Below, in pieces: positions 1-8,675 of a stretch of DNA of 27,945 nucleotides (positions are counted from its first letter, which is position 1; every line of letters begins with the position of its first letter). This DNA is from Bacillota bacterium. GTDB taxonomy: Bacteria > Bacillota > UBA4882 > UBA8346. Location: positions 1 to 27,945 of the forward strand of contig JAEYRN010000009.1 of NCBI GenBank assembly GCA_023435565.1, in the 5' to 3' direction. The translations under genes were made by a program, and so were the position numbers. The notes below the pieces were generated by a model. That model did no database searches, was not told the origin of the DNA, and worked only from the letters and a program-made list of their open reading frames with translations.

Positions 1-14
1 TACATTTCCATCTC

Positions 15-60
15 CAAATGCAAGGATTTTATTGATTTATTCGCGTTTTCCTTGCATTTG
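15..60. repeat. 12-bp inverted repeat with 22-nt loop
   Basis: CAAATGCAAGGA at 15-26 is exactly complementary to TCCTTGCATTTG at 49-60. The hairpin has no T-run on the + strand, so it is not a standard terminator for a rightward transcript. It could be a protein-binding palindrome or the end of an element outside the window. The rest of 61-257 holds no gene; CAGGATTATCCTG at 149-161 is a second short palindrome, just upstream of the kinase gene. Confidence 0.5.
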
Positions 61-257
61 TCCTGCCGATTTCATGGCGTTTTACCTGTATTTATAAGGG
101 CTTGTGAGTTTTTCAGGAACCCCTAAATATCCATAAACAAAAGGTTTGCAGGATTATCCTGGATATTAGCGAATAATTACAGAATATTTTTAAATCTTTT
201 TTAATAAGACGTTTCCATTTTTAAATTCAAGTTGTGATTAAGATCGAGGTGTTATTT

Positions 258-3020
258 ATGACTATAACTGCCGGGCTTCCGATAAATTTTCCCCAAGATA
301 ATTTAGTTCCCTTCTTAAATGCGCTTTTATCTAACAGTTCGGATGGAATTGCATTGATCACCCCGGATTATAAAGTTAAGTTTGCCAATGAACAGATGTT
401 ACGGATGGCTGGTGCTCTCCAATTAAAGGAAGGCTCTGATTTTAAACGGGTATTACCATGGTTGTCTCAGCATGTAAGTGAAACTCTTGAGGAAGTTCGC
501 TGTACCGGAAAACGTTTTAAATTAGATTTTAATAATTTAAAAACAGATTCCAAGCAAGATCAAATGTATTGTAATGTTACTATTGTTCCTGTGAACGGAG
601 AAAATGGAACGTTTTTGGGCTGGCTCCTATTGCTTCAGGATTTCATAAAACCTAAACAAGATGAAGCTGAAAACCATTTGTATCAATTGGAAGCGGTTAT
701 TGAAAACATGGAGGATGGGGTAATTATTTTTGATCTTAGCGGTAGGATTTTGAAGTTAAACAATGCAGCTGTAGAATTATTGGGATATAGCGATTTCAAA
801 AATTGCCCCGGCAATATTTATAATATCGATAACGATTTGAAACTATATGATCTAGACGGTAATATTATTGAGAGCGAAGAATGGCCGCCAAATCGAGTTG
901 CGCGTGGAGAAACTGTTCGCAATCTTGAAGCTGCCGCCTGGCGATCCAACATTGGTCAAATAAGGTACTTAAGCTTTAATGGTACGTTGATTAGAGATTC
1001 TAATCAAATAGGTATCCTTGCCGTATTAACGATTCGGGATATTTCCGACCGGGAAAGCTTACTCCGGGAGCTGGAACAAGAACATAGCAGACTTCAAGCG
1101 GTTCTGGAGCAAATGCCTTGCGGGGTCATCATGTTTGATGCTTGTTCATTTAAACGAATTTTGGCGAATAAGAAATACACCGAGATTTGGCAGGTCCCTA
1201 AAGCAGGTTTGGAGTTAAACGAGAACTATCAACCCGGGAAAATGTTCCGTAACGATGGAAGTACTTATTTTAGAGAGGAATTGCCGATTTTTAGATCGAT
1301 TAGTTATGGTGAGATTGTTTCCAATGAAGAGATGATATGTCAACGGAAAGATGGTTCAATAATTAATGTAATTTGTAATTCCACTCCAATCCTAGATCGT
1401 GATGGCAATATTGTCGCGGGAGTGATTGTATTTAGCGATATTACTGAGTTGAAGGAAGCGACAACCAAAGCTGCCATTGTTAATCAACTACAACAGATTA
1501 TCGAGTTTTTACCGGATGGAATTTTTGTAGTAGATCAGAAGCGGAAAATAACCGCCTGGAACAGGGCTCTCGAAATGTTGACAGGTGTAAACCAGCAAGA
1601 TGTTATTGGAACCAAAGCTAAGAAGGACCTTTTTGATGGTTTCGCACGTATGATGTTGGTTGATGATATTTTAAACGGCTCTAATCAAGGTAAAGATCCG
1701 ATGCTTATTAAAAACGGGGATATATTTTCGAAGCAAGTTTCTATTCCGACACTTAACCATCGCGATAATGTGTTGCTGGATATCAAGGCAACACCAATCC
1801 TGAATGAACATGGTTCAATCATGGGAATCATTGAAATCATCCGCGATATTACAAACCAAAGGGAAATAGAGATGGAAGCGATTAGAATGCAAAAATTGGA
1901 ATCCCTTGGGATCCTAGCAGGCGGGATCGCCCATGATTTCAACAATATTCTAGCGGCAATTATCGCCAATTTACAACTGGCGGCGGTAAAACTTCAAAAA
2001 CGCCAAGATATCTCAAAATATCTTGAGAACACTATTGAAACCACGCGTAAAGCCAGTAGCCTTACTAAACAGTTACTTACTTTCGCTAAAGGCGGCGGTC
2101 CTGTTAAAAAAATGATTCGCCTTTCTAAGCTTGTGAAAGAAACCGTCAACTTTGCTTTATGCGGGTCCAAAATAAAAGCAGTGTTTCATCTGCCTCAGGA
2201 TCTCTGGTCGGTAGACGCCGATGAAGGTCAAATAACCCAAGTTATTAATAACTTAATCATCAATGCCGAACAGGCCATGCCTGATGGGGGTATTATCGAT
2301 ATTTACGGCGAAAATGTAACTTACGAGGCTAATGGTAAATACGATCCGGGCCGGTATGTAAAATTAACTATCACAGACCATGGCGTTGGAGTTCCCGAGG
2401 AGATCATCGATAAAATTTTTGATCCGTTTTTCACTACGAAAAAGGTTGGTTCCGGACTTGGACTGTCGACATCTTATTCCATTATTAAAAAGCATAACGG
2501 ATATCTTGAAGTAGAACCTTCATCGGCAATCGGCGCCGCTTTTTCAATTTTACTTCCGGCATCAATGGAAGAATTGGTTGAGAAGGAAACAACAAGAGAG
2601 ATTAATGTTGGTGTTAAAGCTAAAGTTTTATTGTTGGACGATGAAGACATTATTAGAAATGTTAGCGGTGAATTGTTAAATTTATTCGGTTATCGGGTAG
2701 TATTGGCAAACGATGGACGGGAAGCGGTTACCCTTTATCAACAAGCTAAAGAAATGGGAGATCCGTTTTTAGCTGTAATTATGGATTTGACTATCCCCGG
2801 TGGGATGGGTGGTTTAGAAACAATGAACATTCTCCGGCGTTTTGATCCGGAGATTAAAGCAATTGTTTCCAGTGGTTATGCCAATGATCCGGTAATTTCA
2901 GATTATGAGAAATATGGTTTCAGCGGAGTTGTAATTAAACCTTATAGATTCGATGATTTGCTTGTGGAATTAGACCGAATAATTGAAAAAAGACAACTTC
3001 CTCTCAATTTAAAATATTAA
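258..3020 (+). CDS. Multi-PAS hybrid sensor histidine kinase with C-terminal receiver domain
   Basis: A soluble-looking 920-residue hybrid kinase that should sense a cytoplasmic signal, autophosphorylate on His and pass phosphate to its own Asp. No transmembrane segment is apparent. Four PAS-like modules start near residues 20, 145, 280 and 412, each with a [M/L]-x-D/C-G-[I/V] core such as NMEDGVIIFD and FLPDGIFVVD. The HisKA box GGIAHDFNN puts the phospho-acceptor at His559. The ATPase N box lies near 660-680 (VINNLIINAEQAM) and the G boxes near 719-737 (DPFFTTKKVGSGLGLS). The receiver spans about 790-905, with the acidic LLLDDED, acceptor Asp843 in MDLTIPGG and Lys in VIKPY. ATG 258 is preferred over the GTG at 234 because GAGGTG sits 6 nt before it. 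No separate response regulator is adjacent, so the output partner is unknown. Confidence 0.93.
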   Translation: MTITAGLPINFPQDNLVPFLNALLSNSSDGIALITPDYKVKFANEQMLRMAGALQLKEGSDFKRVLPWLSQHVSETLEEVRCTGKRFKLDFNNLKTDSKQDQMYCNVTIVPVNGENGTFLGWLLLLQDFIKPKQDEAENHLYQLEAVIENMEDGVIIFDLSGRILKLNNAAVELLGYSDFKNCPGNIYNIDNDLKLYDLDGNIIESEEWPPNRVARGETVRNLEAAAWRSNIGQIRYLSFNGTLIRDSNQIGILAVLTIRDISDRESLLRELEQEHSRLQAVLEQMPCGVIMFDACSFKRILANKKYTEIWQVPKAGLELNENYQPGKMFRNDGSTYFREELPIFRSISYGEIVSNEEMICQRKDGSIINVICNSTPILDRDGNIVAGVIVFSDITELKEATTKAAIVNQLQQIIEFLPDGIFVVDQKRKITAWNRALEMLTGVNQQDVIGTKAKKDLFDGFARMMLVDDILNGSNQGKDPMLIKNGDIFSKQVSIPTLNHRDNVLLDIKATPILNEHGSIMGIIEIIRDITNQREIEMEAIRMQKLESLGILAGGIAHDFNNILAAIIANLQLAAVKLQKRQDISKYLENTIETTRKASSLTKQLLTFAKGGGPVKKMIRLSKLVKETVNFALCGSKIKAVFHLPQDLWSVDADEGQITQVINNLIINAEQAMPDGGIIDIYGENVTYEANGKYDPGRYVKLTITDHGVGVPEEIIDKIFDPFFTTKKVGSGLGLSTSYSIIKKHNGYLEVEPSSAIGAAFSILLPASMEELVEKETTREINVGVKAKVLLLDDEDIIRNVSGELLNLFGYRVVLANDGREAVTLYQQAKEMGDPFLAVIMDLTIPGGMGGLETMNILRRFDPEIKAIVSSGYANDPVISDYEKYGFSGVVIKPYRFDDLLVELDRIIEKRQLPLNLKY

Positions 3021-3051
3021 ATAAAATGGGTTCAAAGGGTTTTGAAGTTAT

Positions 3052-3080
3052 TTGACGAATGAACCATAGGGACGTAAACT
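3052..3080 (+). promoter_or_regulatory. Candidate sigma-A-type promoter for the zinc-ribbon gene
   Basis: TTGACG (3052-3057) and TAAACT (3075-3080) are 17 nt apart, about 35 nt before the small downstream gene. The -35 is good and the -10 only fair. Confidence 0.4.
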
Positions 3081-3113
3081 AATATTCGTTCATTTATAAA
3101 GGAGTAAATTAAG

Positions 3114-3320
3114 GTGATGCAAAATCATGAAGAATCTAAAAAAGATAAATTGGATCGAGCAATGGATGTTATGTTAGAGGCAGCCAAACAGTTGAACTCC
3201 GGTGATAATACTACTATAGTATGCCCAATATGCGGAGGCGAACTTATTGTTTATAAGCCCTTTAAAAAAAGGGTCGCAGCTAAGTGTAAGTCTGAGAATT
3301 GTATCAAAATTTGGGATTAA
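3114..3320 (+). CDS. Small zinc-ribbon protein (hypothetical)
   Basis: A 68-residue protein of unknown role. The N-terminal half is charged and helical (KKDKLDRAMDVMLEAAKQL). The C-terminal half carries CPICGGEL and, 16 residues after the second Cys, CKSENC, giving a CxxC...CxxxxC zinc-ribbon pattern able to hold one Zn2+. It could be a nucleic-acid or protein-binding adaptor; the sequence does not decide. GGAG at 3101-3104 serves either GTG 3114 or ATG 3117, so the start is uncertain by one codon. It follows the hybrid kinase in the same direction but has a possible promoter of its own and no clear terminator. Confidence 0.75.
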   Translation: MMQNHEESKKDKLDRAMDVMLEAAKQLNSGDNTTIVCPICGGELIVYKPFKKRVAAKCKSENCIKIWD

Positions 3321-3360
3321 ACTTTTTAGCTATATTTCATTCATATATATATAAATATCT

Positions 3361-4479
3361 TCAATAATTCATTCTGACCAGCCAAAATTTTATTCCCCGA
3401 TCTCCATATCCCAAATCCCAAGGAACATGGTACCGATCAGCATTATGGCTGTTGGTAAAAGTATATCCTTTTGAGTCAGCGCCGGTAACTACCGAAATAT
3501 GCGTTACTTTACCTTTTTTTTCGTAAGCGATGTAATCACCGGGAAGCAATTGGTAGGATGAATTTAATACTTGACTATAAGTCCCATAGGCGATGCGCGA
3601 ACCCCGCCCACTATTCAGCATATAACGGTTAAAAGCATTTGCATTGACCCATGCCCGGCTGGCGCCTTTTCCGTAATTCCAGGCGTAAGTTTTACGGAAT
3701 CCTCCTCCTTCATGAAGAACTTGGGAGGCAAAGTTGGCGCAGTCACCGCCGCTATAGTTATAATTTCGATATTTTGGATTATACTTGAACCCTTGTTCAT
3801 CATTAGCGGCTGCACCGCAATATTCTTCAGCATAGGCCACAGCTTGGAATCGTTTATGGTTTAGATCTGAGAAATCGCGGGGTTTTTGTGATGGGATGAA
3901 AGAATGATCTGCTTCGGCCTGCCCTTTTTTCATTGCTAATGCGTCGGCGAAAGGATCAGTATACCATTCACGACTGATTTGCCATTGTTCGTCCTTTTGG
4001 ATAAGATCCAAGGAGTGGTATGTTCCAATCCGCATTAGATTAATGGCTGTCGGTTCATTTTGGTAAACATAGCGGTACTCGGTAGAGGCCAAGAGTGTTA
4101 CTCTTATTCCATCATTCCTTGGTCTGACCTGACGGAGCCGGATTAATGATTTGATGACGGTTAGTTTTGCCCCTTGTTTATAGAGCCAATTACGGAGGTA
4201 TTTCTCCTTTTTAACTTGGTGTTCATAGGCCCAAATCCCGGTACGGCTGTTACGATCATAAAGGTTAGCAAGGGCTGAAAGGTTTCCTTGGAGGAGAGCT
4301 TGGTTTCGTAAATGAAAAATATCATCTATGAGGCAAAAAACTTCGCTTTCCGGGACGATGACTTTTGGCGTCGAGCATTGAAGCCACAAAGCGCATAAAG
4401 AACTGCCTACCCAGAAAAGGATAAAAGCAAGGGGACATAACAATAGAATTAAATGCTTACGGGTTAAAACCAGGAACAT
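3361..4479 (-). CDS. Membrane-anchored or secreted protein with C-terminal Amidase_6-type domain
   Basis: A 372-residue protein. Residues 8-34 are a hydrophobic segment (signal peptide or anchor), so most of the chain should be outside the membrane. Residues about 45-200 resemble a ligand-binding/NTF2-like stretch ending in EQWQISREWYTDPF. The C-terminal 150 residues match the Amidase_6 style of papain-like fold: AVAYAEEYC, then SGGDCANFASQ with candidate catalytic Cys247, then THISVVTG with candidate His327, and a later NSHNADRY. Such proteins are putative cell-wall or peptide amidases in Firmicutes; the substrate is unknown. The start has GGGAGAG upstream. It is convergent with the zinc-ribbon gene and divergent from the NfeD operon. 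Confidence 0.82.
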   Translation of the reverse strand: MFLVLTRKHLILLLCPLAFILFWVGSSLCALWLQCSTPKVIVPESEVFCLIDDIFHLRNQALLQGNLSALANLYDRNSRTGIWAYEHQVKKEKYLRNWLYKQGAKLTVIKSLIRLRQVRPRNDGIRVTLLASTEYRYVYQNEPTAINLMRIGTYHSLDLIQKDEQWQISREWYTDPFADALAMKKGQAEADHSFIPSQKPRDFSDLNHKRFQAVAYAEEYCGAAANDEQGFKYNPKYRNYNYSGGDCANFASQVLHEGGGFRKTYAWNYGKGASRAWVNANAFNRYMLNSGRGSRIAYGTYSQVLNSSYQLLPGDYIAYEKKGKVTHISVVTGADSKGYTFTNSHNADRYHVPWDLGYGDRGIKFWLVRMNY

Positions 4480-4506
4480 GAAAGTCTCTCCCTAGAAGAT
4501 ATTCAC

Positions 4507-4732
4507 TTGATCTTATGTTGGAAACGCGGATATAATGCAGCCGATTAATTGATAATTCAAAACCTAATCAACCGGTATTTTAACAATCAACTTTATAATC
4601 CATAATACTTTCGCAGCATAGTCATAAATAATTTATTTAATAAAGGGAATTTGACCCATTTCACGAATTATACATAATATTACTAGATTCTACCGTTAGT
4701 TCTTGTGTATCCTCGATATGCATATCTATTAT
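4507..4732 (+). promoter_or_regulatory. Intergenic region with two candidate + promoters for the NfeD/SPFH operon
   Basis: The 314-nt gap 4480-4793 between divergent genes has no coding potential I can support. Two sigma-A-like pairs point right: TTGATC (4507-4512), 18 nt, TATAAT (4531-4536); and TTGTGT (4703-4708), 18 nt, TATTAT (4727-4732). The second is closer to the operon and the first has the better -10. Confidence 0.4.
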
Positions 4733-4793
4733 CTGAGAGAATTGCATAATTTAAAATTTAAGCTATTTACTTCGGTCCATCCGTTATTAGGAG

Positions 4794-5267
4794 GTGATTG
4801 TTATCGAAATATTTGGAGTATCTTATCCTGCCTTTTGGCTGGGATTGGCTATTGTATTAAGCATTATTGAAGCTGCCACAGCAGGTCTTGTTACTATTTG
4901 GTTGGTCTTTGGGGCGCTGGCGGCTTGGGTATGCGCCTTATTAGGTTTATCATTCGTTTTTCAGCTATTCATTTTCTTAATTGTTTCTTATCTGTTACTG
5001 GTAATCACCAGGCCTATTATTAAAAAATGGCTAAGCCATAAGACTGTTAAAACCAATGCCGACCGTTTTATTGGTCAAACTGGGCTGGTAATCGAAAAAA
5101 TAGACCTTGTCGAAGGAACTGGGCAAGTTAAGGTTGGCGGGCAGATATGGTCGGCGGTCTCCATTGATGGAAAAGAAATTGAGCTTGGAAACAAAGTTAG
5201 GGTCACAGCGATAACCGGTGTTAAACTCGTTGTATCTCAGATCGACAATTTGAAGGAGGATGAATAA
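4794..5267 (+). CDS. NfeD-family membrane protein, short form
   Basis: About 157 residues. Hydrophobic helices lie near residues 11-35, 38-53 and 56-72. A soluble C-terminal domain of about 75 residues follows, with an OB-fold-like pattern (TGLVIEKIDLVEGTGQVKVGG, then GNKVRVTAITGVKLVV). This is the short NfeD type that pairs with stomatin-like proteins in membrane microdomains, and the next gene is indeed its SPFH partner, with TAATG stop/start overlap. The start is a puzzle: a TAG at 4788 closes the frame upstream and the only standard start, GTG 4794, lies inside the Shine-Dalgarno AGGAGGTG (4789-4796). ATC 4803 or ATT 4797 may be used instead. Confidence 0.88.
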   Translation: MIVIEIFGVSYPAFWLGLAIVLSIIEAATAGLVTIWLVFGALAAWVCALLGLSFVFQLFIFLIVSYLLLVITRPIIKKWLSHKTVKTNADRFIGQTGLVIEKIDLVEGTGQVKVGGQIWSAVSIDGKEIELGNKVRVTAITGVKLVVSQIDNLKEDE

Positions 5268-6214
5268 TGAGTAGTATTTATGTAATAGTTCTTTCAATCA
5301 TCGGGCTCTTAATCATAATCAGTAACATTAAAGTTGTTCCCCAATCATACGCCTTTGTCATTGAACGGTTGGGCGCATATTTGACCACTTGGGATGTGGG
5401 TTTGCATTTGAAAATCCCCTTTATTGACCGGCTCGTTAATGTAGTGACTCTAAAGGAACAAGTGGTGGATTTCAAACCGCAACCTGTAATTACCAAAGAT
5501 AATGTTACGATGCAGATTGATACTGTTGTTTATTATCAAATTACCGACCCCAAGATGTATACTTATGGGGTGGACCATCCAATGGCCGCGATTGAGAACC
5601 TTACCGCAACTACGCTCCGAAATATCATCGGTGATTTGGAACTGGACCAGACCCTAACTTCCCGGGATACGGTTAATACTAAGATGCGAAGTATCCTGGA
5701 TGAAGCTACCGACCCTTGGGGAATTAAGATTAATCGGGTTGAGCTTAAAAATATCATTCCACCCCGGGAAATACAGGACGCTATGGAAAAACAAATGAAG
5801 GCCGAACGGGAACGGAGAGAGTCGATTCTTAGGGCCGAAGGGGAGAAAAAGTCAGCCATCCTGGTAGCTGAAGGTCAAAAAGAAGCGGTGGTACTACAGG
5901 CTGAAGCGAATAAACAATCGGTAATCCTGAATGCGGAGGCCAAGAAAGAAGCAGCGATTAGAGAGGCTGAAGGTCAAGCTGAGGCGATTTTGAAAGTGCA
6001 AAAGGCTACTGCCGAGGGATTACGAATGTTGAATGAAGCCAACCCATCGCAACCTGTTATTGCCATTAAATCATTGGAAGCTTTCGCGAAAGCCGCCGAC
6101 GGTAAGGCGACCAAGATCATTATCCCTTCAGAGATTCAGGGGCTGGCGGGAATGGTCACTTCCGTTGCCGAGGTATTTAAAAATGACTTAACGGATGAAA
6201 AGAAAAAAGCTTAA
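5267..6214 (+). CDS. Stomatin/slipin-like SPFH (band 7) protein
   Basis: A 315-residue protein with an N-terminal membrane segment (about 4-22), an SPFH domain (about 25-185, including LGAYLTTWDVGLHLKIPFID and TRDTVNTKMRS-like text) and a long Ala/Glu/Lys-rich coiled coil (about 190-260) built of AEG/AEA repeats. The C-terminal tail (SEIQGLAGMVTSVAEVF) is typical of slipins. These proteins form large membrane-bound assemblies with NfeD partners and help organise or protect the membrane. ATG 5267 overlaps the NfeD stop and has AAGGAGG at 5253-5259, so the two are translationally coupled. No terminator is evident before the thiamine promoter. Confidence 0.93.
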   Translation: MSSIYVIVLSIIGLLIIISNIKVVPQSYAFVIERLGAYLTTWDVGLHLKIPFIDRLVNVVTLKEQVVDFKPQPVITKDNVTMQIDTVVYYQITDPKMYTYGVDHPMAAIENLTATTLRNIIGDLELDQTLTSRDTVNTKMRSILDEATDPWGIKINRVELKNIIPPREIQDAMEKQMKAERERRESILRAEGEKKSAILVAEGQKEAVVLQAEANKQSVILNAEAKKEAAIREAEGQAEAILKVQKATAEGLRMLNEANPSQPVIAIKSLEAFAKAADGKATKIIIPSEIQGLAGMVTSVAEVFKNDLTDEKKKA

Positions 6215-6241
6215 ATTGGGGCAATGTAGGTATATTGTTAT

Positions 6242-6271
6242 TGATTTTGTTTCTTTTAATATGATATGATA
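6242..6271 (+). promoter_or_regulatory. Candidate promoter of the thiamine operon
   Basis: TTGATT (6242-6247), 18 nt, TATGAT (6266-6271), followed about 30 nt later by the start of the TPP riboswitch. An alternative -10 (TATAAA) lies near 6290 but lacks a good -35. Confidence 0.5.
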
Positions 6272-6302
6272 AGGTGAATTTTAAAATAGTATAAATAATT
6301 AC

Positions 6303-6397
6303 ACTAGGGGAGCCGGAAAGGCCGGCTGAGATTAAGAACCTACAAGTTCTTTAACCCTTCAAACCTGATCTGGATCATACCAGCGGAGGGAAGTGAT
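6303..6397 (+). promoter_or_regulatory. TPP riboswitch (THI element)
   Basis: The conserved pieces are all present in order: ACTAGGGGAGCC (6303 on), GGCTGAGA (6323 on), the variable P3 hairpin GAACCTACAAGTTC, ACCCTT, then AAACCTGATCTGGATCATACC and AGCGGAGGGAAGTG. CTGAGA binds the pyrimidine of TPP and the second arm holds the diphosphate through Mg2+. It precedes thiC and is followed by an intrinsic terminator, so TPP should stop transcription before the coding region. Confidence 0.97.
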
Positions 6398-6423
6398 TGC
6401 CAAAGTACCGAATTAGGTATTAT

Positions 6424-6460
6424 AGCACAGACCCAACCTGGGATTTGTGCTTTTTTGTTT
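6424..6460 (+). terminator. Riboswitch-controlled intrinsic terminator
   Basis: AGCACAGACCCA pairs with TGGGATTTGTGCT around a 3-nt loop, with small internal mismatches, followed by TTTTTTGTTTT. Its position 27 nt after the THI element and before the thiC ribosome binding site fits an expression platform acting by transcription termination. Confidence 0.85.
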
Positions 6461-6494
6461 TAGTTTTAATTATTTGAAGGCGGGAGGAATTAAA

Positions 6495-7787
6495 GTGAAA
6501 TATTCTACTCAAATGGATGCGGCCAGAAAAGGAATAGTTACTAAAGAGATGCTTAGGGTTGCGGAGCGGGAAGGTGTGAGTGTTGAAAGAATTAAAGAAT
6601 CAGTCGCTGAGGGGAAAGTGGTCATTGCCGCAAATAAAAATCATCATTCACTAGACCCTTTGGGCATTGGAGAGGGACTTTCCACTAAAATCAATGTAAA
6701 CTTGGGAATATCAAAGGATTGCAACAATATTGACATTGAACTGGACAAAGTAAGAAGGGCTTTGGTATTAAAAACGGATGCCATTATGGATTTGAGCTCA
6801 TTTGGTAAAACGGAGGAGTTCCGTCGTAAGTTATTGGAAATGTCTCCCGCAGCAGTTGGAACGGTACCGATCTATGACGCTATCGGCTTTTATGATAAAG
6901 AGCTTCAAGAAATAAGTTCCGCTGAATTTTTGGCAGTCATTGAGAAACATGCCGAAGACGGGGTGGATTTTATGACCATTCATGCCGGATTAAATAGGGC
7001 TGCCATTGAAAGGTTTAAGAACAACCCGCGCTTGACAAATATCGTTTCGCGGGGTGGCTCTCTGCTCTATGCATGGATGGAGCTAAATCAAAAGGAAAAT
7101 CCATTTTTTGAACAATTCGATCGGATTTTAGAGATCTGTACCGAATATGATATTACTTTGAGTCTGGGTGATGCGTTACGACCGGGATCGATCCAAGACG
7201 GAAGCGATCCTTCCCAGATTCAAGAACTTATCACTTTAGGAGAATTAACTAAAAGAGCTTGGGCAAAAAACGTACAGGTTATGATAGAAGGACCGGGACA
7301 TATGAAAATAAATGAGATTGAAGCAAATGTTATCTTACAGAAAAAGTTATGTCATGGGGCGCCGTTCTATGTGTTGGGGCCGTTGGTGACAGATATAGCA
7401 CCAGGTTATGATCATATTACGGCTGCAATCGGGGGAGCGGTTGCGGCTGCAAGTGGAGTCGATTTTCTTTGTTATGTGACTCCCGCCGAACATTTAAGGC
7501 TTCCTACGGTATCGGATATGGAAGAGGGAATTATTGCTACGAGAATTGCTGCCCATGCAGGAGACTTGGTTAAAGGCGTCCAAGGGGCGGCAGAGTGGGA
7601 CCGGAAGATGAGTGAGGCGAGAGCAGCTATCGATTGGGAGAGAATGTTCGACTTGGCAATTGATCCGAATAAAGCAAGGCAGTATCGCCGGGAATCGAAA
7701 CCTGAATGTGAGGATACCTGTACCATGTGCGGGAAAATCTGTGCGGTTCGAACCGTAAATAAGGTAATGAAAAATGAAATGCTGTAG
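6495..7787 (+). CDS. thiC: Phosphomethylpyrimidine synthase ThiC
   Basis: A radical-SAM enzyme that turns aminoimidazole ribotide into the hydroxymethylpyrimidine phosphate part of thiamine. The 430-residue length fits the short anaerobe-type ThiC without the N-terminal extension. Visible family text includes TQMDAARKG, KINVNLGISKDC, IMDLSSFG, DFMTIHAGL, SRGGSLL, LSLGDALRPGSI, MIEGPGHM, VLGPLVTDIAPGYDHI and CYVTPAEHL. The C-terminal cluster motif reads CTMCGKIC, that is Cx2Cx3C. GTG 6495 is preferred over the upstream frame opening at 6447, which lies in the terminator; GGGAGG at 6482-6487 is 7 nt before it. It is first gene of the thiC-D-M-E operon. Confidence 0.97.
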   Translation: MKYSTQMDAARKGIVTKEMLRVAEREGVSVERIKESVAEGKVVIAANKNHHSLDPLGIGEGLSTKINVNLGISKDCNNIDIELDKVRRALVLKTDAIMDLSSFGKTEEFRRKLLEMSPAAVGTVPIYDAIGFYDKELQEISSAEFLAVIEKHAEDGVDFMTIHAGLNRAAIERFKNNPRLTNIVSRGGSLLYAWMELNQKENPFFEQFDRILEICTEYDITLSLGDALRPGSIQDGSDPSQIQELITLGELTKRAWAKNVQVMIEGPGHMKINEIEANVILQKKLCHGAPFYVLGPLVTDIAPGYDHITAAIGGAVAAASGVDFLCYVTPAEHLRLPTVSDMEEGIIATRIAAHAGDLVKGVQGAAEWDRKMSEARAAIDWERMFDLAIDPNKARQYRRESKPECEDTCTMCGKICAVRTVNKVMKNEML

Positions 7788-7827
7788 TTTGATGGGAAAG
7801 TTAAACGGCATTATTAAAGGAGCTCCA

Positions 7828-8631
7828 ATGAATAAGGCACTTACCATCGCCGGTTCCGATAGTAGCGGCGGCGCAGGAATTCAGGGGGATTTAAAAACTT
7901 TCGCCGCGAATGGTGTTTATGGAATGAGCGTAATTACTGCAATTACCGCTCAAAACACCCAAGGTGTTATTGCAATTGAGGATATCTCATGTGAGCTTAT
8001 TCAGAAGCAAATTGAGGCCATTTTTGAGGACTTGCAAGTTGATGCTGTCAAAATCGGAATGGTTTCACGGAGTGAAACAATCAACATCGTCAGCAATCAA
8101 TTGAAAAAATACCATGCTGCTAACATAGTAGTAGATCCGGTAATGGTATCAAAAAGCGGCTTTCATTTACTACAACCTAACGCTGTAAATGCCTTAATTG
8201 AACATCTTTTTCCTTTGGCTACTATTGTTACTCCAAATATTCCCGAAGCGGAATTTATTACTGGAGTGAAAATCAGGAACATTATCGATATGGAAGCAGC
8301 AGCAGCTGGAATTCATAGACTAGGTCCGAAAAAAGTGCTTCTTAAAGGGGGGCATTTGGAAGATCAGGCAACGGATATTCTCTTTGACGGAGATAAATGC
8401 CAACGTTTCAAAGGAGAACGGGTTTTTACCAAACACACTCATGGTACCGGCTGTACCCTTGCAGCGGCTATTACCGCTAATTTAGCTAAGGGGATGGAGT
8501 TGCCGGTAGCGATTAAACTAGCAAAAGAATATTTAACCATTGCCATTTCTCATTCATTGGCCATTGGAAAAGGAGTCGGACCCACCAATCATTTCTATGA
8601 TTTGTATCGGAGAGCGGGTTTGGAAGATTAA
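7828..8631 (+). CDS. thiD: Hydroxymethylpyrimidine / phosphomethylpyrimidine kinase ThiD
   Basis: Phosphorylates HMP and HMP-P to HMP-PP, the pyrimidine substrate of ThiE. It has 267 residues with the ribokinase-like fold: ALTIAGSDSSGGAGIQGDLKTF at the N-terminus, AVKIGMV, VVDPVMVSKSG, TPNIPEAE, VLLKGGH, and the anion-hole/catalytic HTHGTGCTLAAAI near residue 210. ATG 7828 has AAAGGAG 6 nt upstream and is preferred over the earlier in-frame opening at 7774, which would overlap thiC. It lies 40 nt after thiC in the same transcript. Confidence 0.96.
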   Translation: MNKALTIAGSDSSGGAGIQGDLKTFAANGVYGMSVITAITAQNTQGVIAIEDISCELIQKQIEAIFEDLQVDAVKIGMVSRSETINIVSNQLKKYHAANIVVDPVMVSKSGFHLLQPNAVNALIEHLFPLATIVTPNIPEAEFITGVKIRNIIDMEAAAAGIHRLGPKKVLLKGGHLEDQATDILFDGDKCQRFKGERVFTKHTHGTGCTLAAAITANLAKGMELPVAIKLAKEYLTIAISHSLAIGKGVGPTNHFYDLYRRAGLED

Positions 8632-8675
8632 AAGTAATGATACGATAATTTAATACCACCAAGGAGGATTTATCT

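Noticed and set aside
6447..6494. N-terminal extension of ThiC from the frame opening at 6447
   Set aside because: It lies within the riboswitch terminator, has no ribosome binding site and does not look like ThiC; GTG 6495 has GGGAGG at the right distance.
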